From Anastrepha obliqua (lineage: Eukaryota > Arthropoda > Insecta > Diptera > Tephritidae): DNA of 64,000 nucleotides. Within the stretch, counting starts at the first letter, position 1. Every line of letters starts with the position of its first letter. Made by a program: the position numbers and the translations under genes. The stretch spans positions 131,369,601 through 131,433,600 of the forward strand of contig NC_072894.1 of the NCBI RefSeq assembly GCF_027943255.1. The letters are read 5' to 3'. This document shows positions 1 to 11,000 of the stretch, piece after piece. Below the pieces are notes generated by a model. It was not told where the DNA came from. It made no database searches and saw only the letters and a program-made list of their open reading frames with translations.

Positions 1-864
1 AGTTCAATGCAGTTCAAAAATTGAGTTATCGTAAAATTTCCAATGCAAACGGCTTTGATTACATATGCGCACACACATTCATAGATCCATATTATTCCGA
101 CACGCACTTAGGAGTGTTTCTAGAAGTGTTGCCAGTCATTGCTGAAAGCTCTATTTGCCGTATTTATGTATGTGTGTATATATGTGTGGTGTTTGTATGT
201 ACGTTTGGTATTTGCACCTACCAACCTCTAAAGAGTTAAAGGAATCTAGAAAAAAGAATGTAACTCAAAAGTAAGAGAGTCAGCCCTTATTTGTGTATAA
301 TTTTTGTACGCCCAGGGGCTCATAAAGTGTTTCTCGTAGTTGCTGACAATTCACTGAAAAATTAATAATTAAAATAAAATAAAAAAACTAAAAATTAAAA
401 ACCTTTTAATAATTCGGAACCACAGGGAAAGGAAATCCATATATGGAAACTGGCGTATAAAATTGCAGTGTTTCAAAGAAGGTTGACATAGTGAAAAAGG
501 AAAACAAAAGAAGTGCAAGGAAATACTGAATGGCTTGTTATTATAAAAGGGTTTTTTAAATAGCAAAAACTACAGAAGTTGGAGCCAAGTTTGCAATTGA
601 TACTCGAGCAAGTTTTGTAATTCACTTCCTAGTGAATATTTTTTTTTTAATTTTCTGGCAACTGCATTCCTTCATTGAATGAAAGTGAATCGCGGGTGAA
701 TTCTGCGCGATTATTCCGAAATTCTCTACACGGAACGTATGCAGGTATACTTTCAAGAATACTAATGGGGATGCCCCAAAAATGCCTCCAGATCCTGACC
801 TCCGCAAAGTAATTCCTATAAAAGATTTAAAGTGAATACCTCGCACTTCTGGGAATGCATTTCA
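1..864. other. unassigned non-coding DNA
   Basis: AT-rich sequence with short TG/TA runs (about 165-200) and A-rich tracts. No open frame with recognisable domains was found. It ends at the left target-site duplication of the LINE that follows. Confidence 0.5.
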
Positions 865-891
865 GATTGCTTGATATTAATTTTCACGAGA
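865..891. repeat. left target-site duplication of the Jockey-clade LINE
   Basis: This 27-base stretch matches 2411-2437 at 24 of 27 positions. It abuts the 5' truncation point of the LINE, and its partner directly follows the poly-A tail. Confidence 0.75.
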
Positions 892-2065
892 ACCCAAACA
901 AACCTGAAAATAACGTTAAGTCCTACCGCCCCATTAGTTTGCTCGTAACATTCTCGAAGATATTCGAAAGAATATTTTTGAAAAGAATGTTACCTGTAAT
1001 TGAGGATCAAAATATTATTCCTGAACATCAGTTTGGGTTTAGAGTTGGGCGTGGCACACCAGAACAATGCCACAGAATTGTGAATGTTATTAAAGATGCG
1101 ATTGAAAGAAAAGAATACTGTTCTGCAACCTTTCTTGACGTACAACAAGCATTCGACAGAGTTTGGCATATGGGACTACTCTTTAAAATTAAACAACTTT
1201 TACCAGCACATTTTTACTTAGTGCTTAAATCTTATATAAGCGACAGGCACTTTTATGTAAAGCACGAAGATGCGTCATCTGAAATATATGGTATCAACGC
1301 AGGTGTGCCTCAGGGTAGCGTTTTAGGCCCAGACTTGTATACGATATTTACTTACGACATGCCGACAACAGAAAAGGTAGAAGTGGCGATGATATAGCCT
1401 TCATCGCATCTAGTGAGTCCCCGGCAGAGGCCTCCTCCCTGCTACAAAATCACTTACACACTTTGGAAACTTGGCTCAATAAATGGAAAATTAATATTAA
1501 TCATGAAAAGTCTATTCATGTTACATTTACACTAAGAAGAGAACAATGTCCTCCAGTGTATTTAAATTGTTATCAAATTCCTACTAGCGACACAGTCAAG
1601 TACTTGGGAATGCATCTTGATCGACGCCTCACATGGAAAAATCATATTAAAGCTAAGCATCAACAGCTTAAAAATAAAACCAAAAGAATGTACTGGCTAC
1701 TTGGTGGCAAATCTCAACTTAGTCTAGAAAACAAGGTTAGATTGTATAAAGCTATATTGAAGCCTATATGGACCTACGGTATACAGCTTTGGGGAACTGC
1801 TAGTAAGTCCAATGTGGAGATTTTACAACGCTACCAGTCAAAGACCTTTCGAACACTTGTTAATGCACCTTGGCTTATCACAAACGAAGCCATACACATG
1901 GATCTAGGTATTCCATTTGTTAAGAGAGAAATCTCAATATATTCTAAGAGATACATTGAACGATTGTCAAATCATGTAAACACAAATGCTATTTGCTTGT
2001 TGGACGCAACCAATGAAATTAGACGATTAAAGCGCAATCATGTCTTAGACTTGCCATTCCTTTAA
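892..2065 (+). pseudogene. reverse transcriptase of a Jockey-clade LINE, frameshifted
   Basis: The frame opens with SYRPISLLVTFSKIFERI, the usual finger motif of LINE reverse transcriptases. It continues through FLDVQQAFDRVW, which carries the first catalytic aspartate, and GVPQGSVLGP. It then shifts frame near 1376-1392, exactly where the F/YADD box should be: only GDDIAFIAS remains, read in a different frame. From there the thumb region is open to 2065 (ETWLNKWKININ, YLGMHLDRRLTWKNHI, WTYGIQLWG) and ends RRLKRNHVLDLPFL, a typical Jockey-clade C-terminus. The endonuclease and the first part of the RT are missing through 5' truncation. The product would be inactive: no full catalytic box and no single frame. 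Confidence 0.88.
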
Positions 2066-2410
2066 ATTTGTCAATTTAATAATAATAATAAAAAAATAAA
2101 AAAAAAAAAAATAAAATAAAATAAAATAAAAAAAGAGCTAAATATGAAATTGTTAAAATGCTCCAATAAATTTTAAAATTCTAATATAAGTTATACATGA
2201 AGTAAGTAATACAATTTTCGAGTAAAAATTAAATCTAATAACAGAAAATATGCATAAGAATTGTAAAAAGAAAAAATTCTATAGTTTCCTATGTAGTTTT
2301 GCACCAGTGTAAATGCTATGCTGTCATTAGGTAATAAGATCTCTTTTGCTGAATATCTGTATTCTAAGATAGATTGCAAATAAAGTATTTCCATTTAAAG
2401 AAAAAAAAAA
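892..2410 (+). mobile_element. 5'-truncated Jockey-clade LINE insertion
   Basis: This is a 1.5 kb non-LTR retrotransposon copy that starts inside the reverse transcriptase. After the stop at 2063-2065 comes an A-rich stretch (about 2081-2135), then a further 3' UTR, an AATAAA signal near 2379 and a terminal A run at 2399-2410. Matching flanks at 865-891 and 2411-2437 mark it as a single target-primed insertion. Clade assignment is from protein resemblance only. Confidence 0.85.
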
Positions 2411-2437
2411 GATGGCTTGATGTTCATTTTCACGAGA
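2411..2437. repeat. right target-site duplication of the Jockey-clade LINE
   Basis: Partner of 865-891 with three mismatches. It lies directly after the A run at 2399-2410. The length of 27 is long for this kind of insertion. Confidence 0.75.
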
Positions 2438-4586
2438 TCTTGGACAGTTAAAGCTTATTTTCGTTGGCGAGGCTAGCCCGTTTCACAAAAATATGGGGAT
2501 GTTTTAGGCACGTCGTGACAGAGGTATTCTGTGAAGCAGAAATGGGCAATGTAAACATTGAAAACAAACGAGAGAGCAGAAATCGATATTCTACTTTCTA
2601 AAGACTTCACGCTGATCAATAGCAAACGTGATGTGTGAGATGAGATAGGATTGGAAAACTTTACTTATCCTAGTATAAATTTCAGAGACACTTTTTAAAT
2701 TAAAAATGTATGTTGTGGCCTTCAAATAAAGGCGGCGTATTCCAAACTGGAGCGAACAAATACAGTACAAAGCCGTTGTACAAAGCCTAATACCGAATAT
2801 GATTATATTGAATTCTTTAACAGATTGAAGTAAAATATTAGATATGGATTTTGGAAAAAGTGGCATGACCGCACTTTTTGATATTTAAAGAAAGTTCCGA
2901 TTTTTGACACCACTTAACAAATTTGTCATATGTACCTGCTTGAAGCCTGCATACGTTAATAACTTCTAGTATTTCTATATTCGCATTTTGTGTTTATTAT
3001 TACACAATTTCTATAGAAAATGTACCATGGCGTCCAGCAAATATTTTTCGACAAACAAATTTTGAGCACAAAATTAAAAAAAGGCAAAAAACCATTTAGT
3101 TTCCACCAGACGAGTCCTCCAGCATCAGTATTTTGCGTATGTCACTCTTCTTTCAACAAATAATATTGAGTTATGCCATTTTACGTTCGCATGCATACAT
3201 TTTACGATATACAACGCGCAGCGTGGGTCCACTTGCAGTTCTCGTACAAAATGCGCTACGCAATACTAGAAAAGTTGGCATAGGTTTTCAACTATTTCGA
3301 CTGTTTATTTACAATTCTAAATTCTAGTGTTTATTTGCAACTGTTTTTTGCGCTTTTTTGCAAAATTTTTATTTTTATAACAAGTCATGCGTCTGGTGAG
3401 TGGGTGCGCGCTGTACGCCGAACACTCACACACACACACACGTAAGCAAATATTTGCACACATAATAACCGAATGCTGTACTTGTAAATGGCAAAATAAA
3501 GCACAGCAAAAAAAAAAAAACAAAAAACAAATACAAAAAAGGAAAAATGTAAAACAAAAAGTAAAACATTTGCATGATTTGAGTTGTTGGCTATAAAAAG
3601 TTTTTCGCAAGTTGTGCGAATTCACAATAAAACTGTCATCCATCCATCCATCCATACACCCACCCCAGCGTTTGGACGCACGCCCGCTCAAACGCCGTTG
3701 GCACTATGGTTGCATGTGAGTATGTGCGTTTGTGTGAGTATGCGTAGAGCGGCAGCGGGGCTCGGTGGGGGTCTGCTGGCATGTTGTGCGTGCTTGGGTG
3801 GGTTTTATAGTTTTTTAAGGTGCCTATTTGCAGTTTAGTTACCTATGATTACATCCACGTACTAAGTAAAAAGGTGCACACACACACGCACACAAACATA
3901 CATGCATACATACACACTCATGCATTTGTTTTGCGCCCATTTGTAACTGCCGCCGCCAGCACACTTTTGACTTTGAGTGCAAAATAATAGAGTTTTTCGG
4001 TCGGTTTAAACAGGCAATTAGCTTGCAAAACGACTGCGATGACGATTACAGTAACAACAGCAACAACAATAACAATGGCAATCACTAGAGTAACAACATT
4101 GATGCATGCATGCATGCAACAAAAACAAAAAATTGCCATAAAAGTTGCAGCACTTGGCTGGGCTTCGTAGTAACTAGTTGAACAAACTTGCAAAAACTCA
4201 CATACATACGCATACATGTGCACATGTATGTATGTATGTTTATGCATGCTCTTAGAGCCATACAATAGGACAAAATACATATGGATGGATGTACGTGCGA
4301 ATGTAGCCACATGCAACTGCAGCTATCGCATGGAGACGCATATGCACGTAGCTTTGTGTGTGTGCCAGCTGTGTGGATGTGTCGATATACGAGTATTGCC
4401 AGTTGCGAAATATACATGCACATCTAGCAACGCCAACAGCAAGCAGCAGCAATACATAATCCCATACAGCAAAGCAATCGTTTAGGCTCTTCAACAAGCT
4501 CATATACCCGCTCGCGACCCAGCAGGAAATTTTGTCTTTGGAAACACCCGACGCAGCAAACTAAAAACGAATAGAGGCTAAAATTG
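2438..4586. other. spacer with microsatellites
   Basis: No supported gene. Visible structure: (CA)n at about 3426-3441, an A-rich run at 3508-3560, (CCAT)n at 3639-3655, CA repeats at about 3876-3900, CAA-type repeats at 4050-4076, and ATGC and GTAT repeats at 4100-4240. Open frames here are low-complexity shadows of these repeats. Confidence 0.5.
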
Positions 4587-5239
4587 CAGCAGCCCGCTTT
4601 TATTCAACTTAGTGCTGGAACTAAAATGCCCAAGCTTCAGCGGCTAATAGCGGTATTTTTTGGGGTTTGAACGGCAACCTGTAAGACTTAGACTACGCTA
4701 ATGACATTGGTCTATTGTCACACAAATTCACACATATGTATATATCCAAAGATGGAGGCTTAAGTGATTGCACAGCTAAAACCGGCATGAGGATTAGCAG
4801 TGCAAAGACAAAGATGATAACCTTCCAGATCCGCGGTATTAACATCGAAAAAGTGGACGAATTCTGCTATCTCGGAAGCATCACTAACAGAACTGGCGGA
4901 CCAGCAGCTGACATACGCAATCGAATAGCAAAAGGTCGCGCGGTATTTGACATGTTAGACAAAGTTTGGAAATCTGCGTATATATCCAGGCGAGCGAAAT
5001 TGAGAATCTTCGAATAAAACGTAAAATCTGTCGTTCGGTATGGCTGCGCAACATTGAATACGAGTATGTGTGATGTACAAGCTCCGCAAGCACTCATCAA
5101 TCGTTGCTTCCGAAGACGCATTTTCTGGCCAAATACCATCTCCAACACTGACCTCTAGAGTTTGACGAAGCAGGTTCCCGTTTATCGCGATATTCAGCGA
5201 CGAAAACGGAAATGGATTGGGCATACTTTTCGGAAGCCT

Positions 5240-5245
5240 TATGGA
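5240..5245. repeat. target-site duplication (left) of the SINE
   Basis: TATGGA occurs here and again at 5579-5584. Removing one copy plus 5246-5578 rejoins the RTE-like reading across the gap. Confidence 0.55.
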
Positions 5246-5578
5246 AGGCGGCCGTGGCCGTAGCCAAATGGGTTGGTGCGTGACTACCATTCGAAATTCA
5301 CAGAGAGAACGTTGGTTAGAATCTCGGTGAAACACCAAAATGAAGAAAAACATTATTCTAATAGCGGTCGCTCCTCGGCAGGCAATGGCAAACCTCCGAG
5401 TGTATTTCTGCCATGAAAAAGCTCCTCATAAAAATATCTGTTTGGAGTCGGCTTGAAATTGTAGCTCCCTCCATTTGTGGAACAACATCAAGACGCACAC
5501 CACAAATAGGAGGAGGAGCTCGGCCAAACACCCAAAAAGGGTGTACGCGCCAATTATATATATATCGATTTATATATA
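5246..5578 (+). mobile_element. tRNA-derived SINE
   Basis: The first 80 bases resemble a tRNA: an A-box-like stretch at 5261-5272 (TAGCCAAATGGG) and a B-box-like stretch at 5314-5323 (GGTTAGAATC) about 50 bases apart. These would form an internal RNA polymerase III promoter. A non-tRNA body follows, with landmarks CAGGCAATGGCAAACCTCCG and CCCTCCATTTGTGGAACAAC, and a TA-rich 3' end. The same body recurs at 16108-16198, 54815-54985, 59449-59600 and 59606-59700. It sits inside the RTE-like coding sequence. Confidence 0.75.
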
Positions 5579-5710
5579 TATGGAGATATTGCAAAGCAGC
5601 CTGGTGCCCACAAGGAAGTCGCAGGCGCGGGAGACCGTCCAACACGTGGAGACGATTAGTTGAAACAGAAACGTTTCAAAAGCAGGCCATTCATGGCGGC
5701 AAATCATTCA

Positions 5711-5880
5711 TGGCGGCGCTTTCCGAGAAATAAGTTGTGCAATTTCCCTTTAGCAACAGTCAGCGGACTGTCGATAACCACGTAGGAGGTCTCTGAGACC
5801 AATTCAGTCCCCTTCTTGGCAAACTCAAGCAATTTCATTTTCTCTATGTTTCTAATATATGTCCAAGAAATTTGATCGCC
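5711..5880 (-). pseudogene. RNase H-region fragment of a LINE
   Basis: Closely similar in DNA sequence to 14295-14445 and 40732-40880; the shared landmark CAGTCAGCGGACTGTCGATA is at about 5758. In the better copy (14.3-14.45 kb) this stretch encodes NIEGNEIVDELAREGTELIS, the last RNase H motif and what follows. This copy is a short remnant with stops. Confidence 0.6.
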
Positions 5881-7110
5881 TCTTTACAGGACTTGACTTG
5901 TTTGGGGCCCGTAGGTACTTAAATATTTATTTAAATATCCTTATTGTAAAAGTAGAACGGCTTCGTGAGGATGTGCGATGGTCCAATTCAGATTTGCCCA
6001 GAAAGGACTCGTCGGTCAGAAAATTACTTCTTCTAGTTCCTTTGTAAGCTCTCATTTAAAGTCCTGTTTCTGAGATTATCTAGTGAAAAGCCCTCAAAAC
6101 AAGTCTTAAAAGGCCTTAGGTAGAATGAAGTGAAAGCGCCTGAGGTAATAGATCTTTAATCGAGGTAAGCATAAATCCACAAAGCATTAGCTAAGCGCAG
6201 ATAGTGTCGCTGAAGCTCATAAAACTTCAGCTACAAGCGAGAATAAGTGGAAATCAGGTAAAATGTCTCTAAGCACTCTACTGTTAAGGAAGCAAAAATT
6301 CCAGCTGGGCAGTTGCTCACACATAACCATATGCATACGTACATAAAGTTGTACGGCAAATGAATAGCCTAAAAATCGGTCAAATTGGCCATAAAAGCCA
6401 CACAATTCAAAGCTACCTCGTTGGAGCTCCGGCATTCTCCCCTTTGCGCCAGCTGGTTAAATTGCCAAGCTTACAGCTTATGCTACGTACTTATGCGTAT
6501 ACACACACACATAGATATGTGCAATTGCGTACGTGTAATGATATGTGTGAGTGCATTGAGTGCCTACTTAGCACTAGTAAAATAAATGGTTGAAAATTGT
6601 GAATTTATAGAATTTTCATGAATTCTTCAAAAATGATTCCACCAGGTAAATATGGCAATTTAGGGAATTATTTTGAAGTGCTTTTTTCCAGGATAGAAGA
6701 ACCAGCGATAAATTTGCGCTATACATAAAATAAACGAACATATTAAATTGTGCTTAGTGTGGACTCTGCTGTGATTGATGGACTGACTAGGGCCCTCTGT
6801 GAGCAAAGCAATACTAGATAGGGACATAAGGCTTAGCTTGATATTGTCTGAGAGAATTCTATGCACTTCAAACCAAGCTCTTTAACCATTTCGAGTTTGG
6901 CAAGTGAGTTGCCCGCGAGTTCAAAAATAGCTAAGATTATATATTAAAAATAAAAAATCGATAGGAGAAGGTTAGAGGTCGTATAAAATGTGTGTTGTGT
7001 ATGAGCCTAACATAGAGTATTGAACGAATCAGCAAAGTGTTAGCTGCCGCAATACTTTCTTTATTGTCGGGACAACTGGCACACACAGCACTCTGGCAAC
7101 ATTAAGTCCA
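5881..7110. other. unassigned spacer
   Basis: No supported gene. A short CA run lies near 6500. Open frames of up to 77 aa show no domain or compositional sign of coding. Confidence 0.45.
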
Positions 7111-7119
7111 TTGTACTGC

Positions 7120-7850
7120 ACTCAGGTTTCCTTCTTAATTTCTAATCTAATCTACCCGACCTCCAAAGAAATCTGAGTAGATCTTGCAGTGCCAAGGAGC
7201 CAAGGTGGAGGCTTCTTAACACACCAGTGTCAAAGAGCTCAACCTGATTCGAGCGAAGGCCAGGCAGGTGCATAGAAAGTGGTCCGCCATCTGATCCTCC
7301 TCCCCACATGCTGGGCAGGGTGCATTTTCTGAGATGCTTACCTTTTCCATGTGGCTCGTCATCAATCCAACCAGCTGCCTACAGTCCCTTATGCTTAATG
7401 ACAAGAGGATCTGCAACAGTTGGTCGAACATCTGCAGCCTCTCTCCGCCTGCCGAACTTACTTGTGGGTTGAAGTAACCTGTTTCTTCACCGTGGTTTTG
7501 ATGAAAGGAGTGTTACAACTGGCTCCAGGTCAAAGAAGTTGGCCTCAGATCCCATCTTAGCTAAAGAGTCAGAGGTCTCGTTACCCGCGTGTCCCGGGAC
7601 CCATCTTAGCATCAGGATATTATGTGTACCCACATAGTTCAGTATGGATTTACAAGACTCAACTACCCCGTGATTCTAATCCAGCAATATAGTCATTGGG
7701 GATAAGGCACGCCAGCGCAGATACTGATGAAATCAAGGAAATGGTCGAGTCAAATCGGCATCTGCGGACTTGTTTCATTGCAAACATGTAGGTTTAGTTT
7801 TCATTAGAATAACAGGGCACAGTCTCTTGCATAATTCTCAGCTTCATGAG
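7120..7850 (-). pseudogene. RNase H and C-terminal tail of a LOA/I-like LINE
   Basis: Read on the minus strand, the piece has an RNase H motif, ILMLRWVPGHAGNETSDSLAKMG (7555-7625), split here from the tail by stops. The tail is CRQLVGLMTSHM followed by a CPACGEEDQMADHFLCTC knuckle (7216-7431). Tails of this type follow RNase H in LOA/I-group LINEs: a short LTGH-like helix, then a CxxC...HxxxxC knuckle. Several stops and at least two frame changes break it. The end near 7120 is approximate. Confidence 0.7.
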
Positions 7851-8893
7851 TCCCGATTCACACACAGAGACATCTGAAAAAAGATACACTGGTAATTCTC
7901 GTTTGATGTTTTACTTCGTTAAGTGTGACAATACGAATAAGAAGCACAAGTACCGGAAAACCCCTCTCCCTACCCCGTCCGTCCTTCTTCCACGAACAAA
8001 ATGTTTCCTTTCCAAATGTTTCACTGTGTAAATTGGGACTAAGCTGCATAAACTACAGTGCTTCAAGTTAACTACACTCGCGACCATAAAGAAAATAAAA
8101 AATAAAAATATCTTTTTTCCTTAACTGGTAATGCATTTCAGATAACAGTACCTGGCAATATTCAATCAGAGCCTGGTTATGGTTATCTAACGATTTATAA
8201 AAATAATCTCTATTTGTTCAGTTCTAAGTTTATTGTCTTTCACTCGGAGCCTTTCTCTCGTTCCCCCATTTTTTTGTTGCTTGTTTTAGTTTACTTGTTG
8301 CAAATCAGAAACGTTGGGTTTTTTTCTCATTTTTGTTGCTCGTTTCTTAGCAACAACGTAGTTCTTTTAATTTAATTTATGGCTGTGCAGTTTGTATGCC
8401 ATTGTTGTTGCAATTTTTTCTTTCTTGTTTATGTCGCTATTTCTCTTACTTGTGGTTTAACTGCGTTTACGCTATTTTAGTAAGTTTTCTTCAATTATTT
8501 TCTTGTCTTGTTCTACGACATCTACACACAGCCACACAAAGCTTGTTTTTCCTTCACAGATAACTAAGTGCGATAAACTGTTGGCAGTACGAAGCAAATG
8601 CTATAGCGACAATGCAATAACAACAGCTGTAGCAACAACAATAGTTGCAGTAGTGGCTAAAAGAGATACAACAATATAAGCTTAAGAAGATAGACAGTCG
8701 GCTGGCAGCTGATAAATATTGCGAAACAACAGTTGTCCGTGCACGCCTCGCCTCGCCCACCGTGCCTACCCCACCGAGCCAGTGTTCCAGTTCAATGGTG
8801 GTTGGCGTCTGCCGTTGTGGAGTTGGTCGTGTTGTTTGTATTTACTTAAACGGTGCAACGTTTTGACAATAAATCATCTAAACAGAAAATCAG
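7851..8893. other. spacer, T- and A-rich
   Basis: No gene supported. T-rich stretches at 8260-8480 and CAA/CAG-type repeats at 8600-8680 explain the short open frames. Confidence 0.45.
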
Positions 8894-9277
8894 CTAGCAA
8901 GGCAATTCTACTAAGGCAACCATAGGCAATGCCACAAGTCGACTTTTTAGTTGATTGGGGTAAGTAGCTTCACGTTTGACGGCCCACCGTTGGAAATTTG
9001 TCGATACTGTTGCGTTCGCTGCTAGAAAATAAATTAACGTGCATACAGGCAGCATAGGGATGCCAATATGAGCAGATGATTTGCCGCGATTTCGGGATAC
9101 TTTTCGGGATTCACCAGCCATTAAACCAATGTTTGGCTCTCCAGCTTTGTGCTCCATTACGTTCATAATGGGCTTTGGAATCTGCAGCTTTGAGTGAGAA
9201 AATTGATTTTCTCTACAATCCGAGCGCTTGAGCATATTCCAAGCGTTTTGCGGAAAGTCATAACAGATATCCTTCAT
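8894..9277 (-). CDS. hypothetical 127-aa protein, uncertain
   Basis: An uninterrupted ATG-to-stop frame of 127 codons on the minus strand. It has mixed composition: basic patches, a middle hydrophobic stretch at about residues 71-92 (IGIPMLPVCTLIYFLAANAT) and several cysteines. I recognise no family. It lies about 215 bases beyond the 3' end of the 86-aa frame at 9495-9755 on the same strand. The composition is richer than that of the low-complexity frames nearby, the main reason to list it. No poly-A signal is visible just after its stop, and splice sites were not resolved. It could be a single exon of a larger gene or a chance frame. Confidence 0.3.
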   Translation of the reverse strand: MKDICYDFPQNAWNMLKRSDCRENQFSHSKLQIPKPIMNVMEHKAGEPNIGLMAGESRKVSRNRGKSSAHIGIPMLPVCTLIYFLAANATVSTNFQRWAVKREATYPNQLKSRLVALPMVALVELPC

Positions 9278-9478
9278 TGTTTAATATTTTGTACAAAATG
9301 AAGTAATAATCAAGATTTCAATTTTCTTTCTCTTTTCACTTACGCACGTTTTTTCACTTATTTCCCCACACATCACACAATTTTTTGGCTAAGAAATTGA
9401 ATAAAGGTTCTTAGTAGAAGAAGCGAACGCCAACTTTTTCGACTTGAGAAACAAAAACAAAGCACTATAGCAAAACAC

Positions 9479-9484
9479 TTTATT
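9479..9484 (-). terminator. polyadenylation signal AATAAA
   Basis: AATAAA on the minus strand, about 11 bases beyond the stop codon of the 86-aa frame at 9495-9755. It supports that frame as the end of a transcript with a very short 3' UTR. Confidence 0.5.
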
Positions 9485-9494
9485 TTCATGAAGT

Positions 9495-9755
9495 TTACAA
9501 CGGTTCCAAATATGCAAAGCCCATATCCCACCACTGCGCATCAACACTTCTAACGTGGAAATGCCCCAGCGCCCATTGAAAGAAACTCATGATTGCGAGA
9601 ATAAATGCTGCTAATACTACCAAATATGCAATAACAATTAAAAAACAACAGCAACCGCACACGCTTGTTATACTTTCGGAAGAGGGCACATCGTTGGCGG
9701 CATAATAACTTAAATCAGGCGGTGCGTAGTGATGGACGGACGGTTGCGAAAACAT
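9495..9755 (-). CDS. small single-pass membrane protein, 86 aa
   Basis: A complete minus-strand frame, ATG to TAA. Residues 1-30 are polar (HHYAPPDLSYYAANDVPSSE). A cysteine cluster, CGCCC at residues 33-37, abuts a hydrophobic segment at about residues 38-59 (FLIVIAYLVVLAAFILAIMS), followed by a short aromatic tail (HVRSVDAQWWDMGFAYLEPL). This layout, with no cleavable signal peptide, suggests a tail-end or single-pass membrane micropeptide whose juxtamembrane cysteines could be acylated; that is inference. An AATAAA lies directly after the stop. I do not recognise the family. It is the most gene-like frame in the window that is not a transposon relic. Introns upstream are possible. Confidence 0.5.
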   Translation of the reverse strand: MFSQPSVHHYAPPDLSYYAANDVPSSESITSVCGCCCFLIVIAYLVVLAAFILAIMSFFQWALGHFHVRSVDAQWWDMGFAYLEPL

Positions 9756-10161
9756 TGAATCGGTTACTAATGACTTGATTGAAGTAAAATCCCTTATTTT
9801 TTAGAGATTGGCGAGCGTGCTTTCAGGCGAACACATGAATTAAAACACACTTTCATTCAATGTAGGTATGCTTGCGTGTGTGTGTGTGTATAAATTTCAA
9901 AATAAATATATTTTTCTGTGTCAGTTGACTTTTTATTTAATTTTGACTTTTATTTATTTTCCTTTATTTTTATTGGACTACAATCGCAGTAAAATTATTT
10001 GAGCCTATGGAATTAACAGGGTGTTCCTTTAGTGGTACAGAACGTTTTTTTTCTAATAAAGAAATTAATTAATAAACTATTGCAAAGAATGCATTATTTA
10101 GAATAGCAAAGCAATACAATAAAAAAAAACTAGTCGACTATGCCGTATCGCTGAATTAGTA
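9756..10161. other. spacer 5' of the 86-aa frame
   Basis: Contains a short (TG)n run at about 9875-9890 and T-rich stretches. It may hold the promoter of the minus-strand small gene, but no core promoter could be fixed. Confidence 0.35.
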
Positions 10162-11000
10162 GTCCAGTCAAAAGAAGATTTAACTTAGGAATTTTAGGAG
10201 TATGCGATTCTATGGTTTTATTATGTAAAGCCCATCACTGTGAACTTAAATTTGAGTTTTCGGGGTCGGGGGTTGTATCCCGCGGCCGTCATCTTGGAAA
10301 TAAGGGTGCAACTGGTTTTTGCGATTATCTCGTGAATTTCAAAAGTTACGAAAATTTTGTTAAATACTTTTTTGTAGATAATAATATTATCTACAATTCA
10401 TTCAAAACTTTTTATTGTAAAATTAATAATAAAAAAGTTATAAACAAAATTACGCGAAAAATTAAGGGATGAATTGTTTTAAAGCGTAATAACTTTTTTT
10501 TATTGATTTTATGGAATATATACATCAGTTATAAGTTTTTCGGCTATCTTTATTTAGTCGTATGATTTTGAGCTACTAAGCGGAGCAACCTATACATTAG
10601 CGAAGCGCGTACATGATTACACAGGCCGACAAAATTTAACCAACATTCAGACCCAGAAACCAGACTATATATTTCCAAAGGTTTATGATGCGCTGAATCC
10701 AAATCTGGCCTCAGAATTGCTCTATCAGCTCTGGTTTTCGAGATATCCTAACCTAAAAGTGCAAAAAACACCATTTTCCCCCATATTTGAGGTTATGTAG
10801 CCTTGCAGATGTTTTCTTTCACCAAAATTAAAGGATGGTATCTTTAAATACAAGCCTTCTTTTTTCAAATGGCGTTTTGTTTGCTCAAATATCATTTTTT
10901 TTCGCAGAGATATCGCATTTTCAAATTTTCATGTTTCGAAATTTTCCTACACCTGAAAATCGATTAAGATAACATAGATTACTAATTTTCTTGGGTTTGA
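10162..11000 (+). repeat. left arm of the fold-back element
   Basis: Pairs with 11220-12112. Anchors are GGAGTATGCGA at 10197 against its complement near 12060, and CAACATTCAGACCCAGAAAC near 10641 against its complement near 11568-11587. Confidence 0.88.

Larger units (their letters stand above)
4587..5710 (+). pseudogene. RTE-like LINE reverse transcriptase, split by a SINE
   Basis: A degraded reverse transcriptase runs across several frames. It shows SSPLLFNLVLE (about 4590), then GNL-DLDYANDIGLLSHKF (about 4675-4730). The catalytic YADD box reads YAND, so a metal-binding aspartate is lost. After this come KTGMRISSAKTKM, VDEFCYLGSI, NRIAKGRAVFDMLDKVWKS, NVKSVVRYGCATL, LINRCFRRRIFWPNTISN and RKRKWIGHTFRKP up to about 5240. 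The tail resumes at 5585 with KAAWCPQGSRRRGRPSNTWRR. This order is that of RTE-type endonuclease/RT proteins of insects. The 340-base break between the two parts is a SINE insertion. The 5' half of the element, including the endonuclease, is absent. Confidence 0.8.

Noticed and set aside
3317..4503. Dense overlapping frames on both strands
   Set aside because: They follow CA, CCAT, ATGC and GTAT repeats and share no conserved motif.
5246..5340. A true tRNA gene
   Set aside because: The boxes fit, but the head is fused to a repeated body and the arms do not form a clean cloverleaf by eye; a SINE explains it better.
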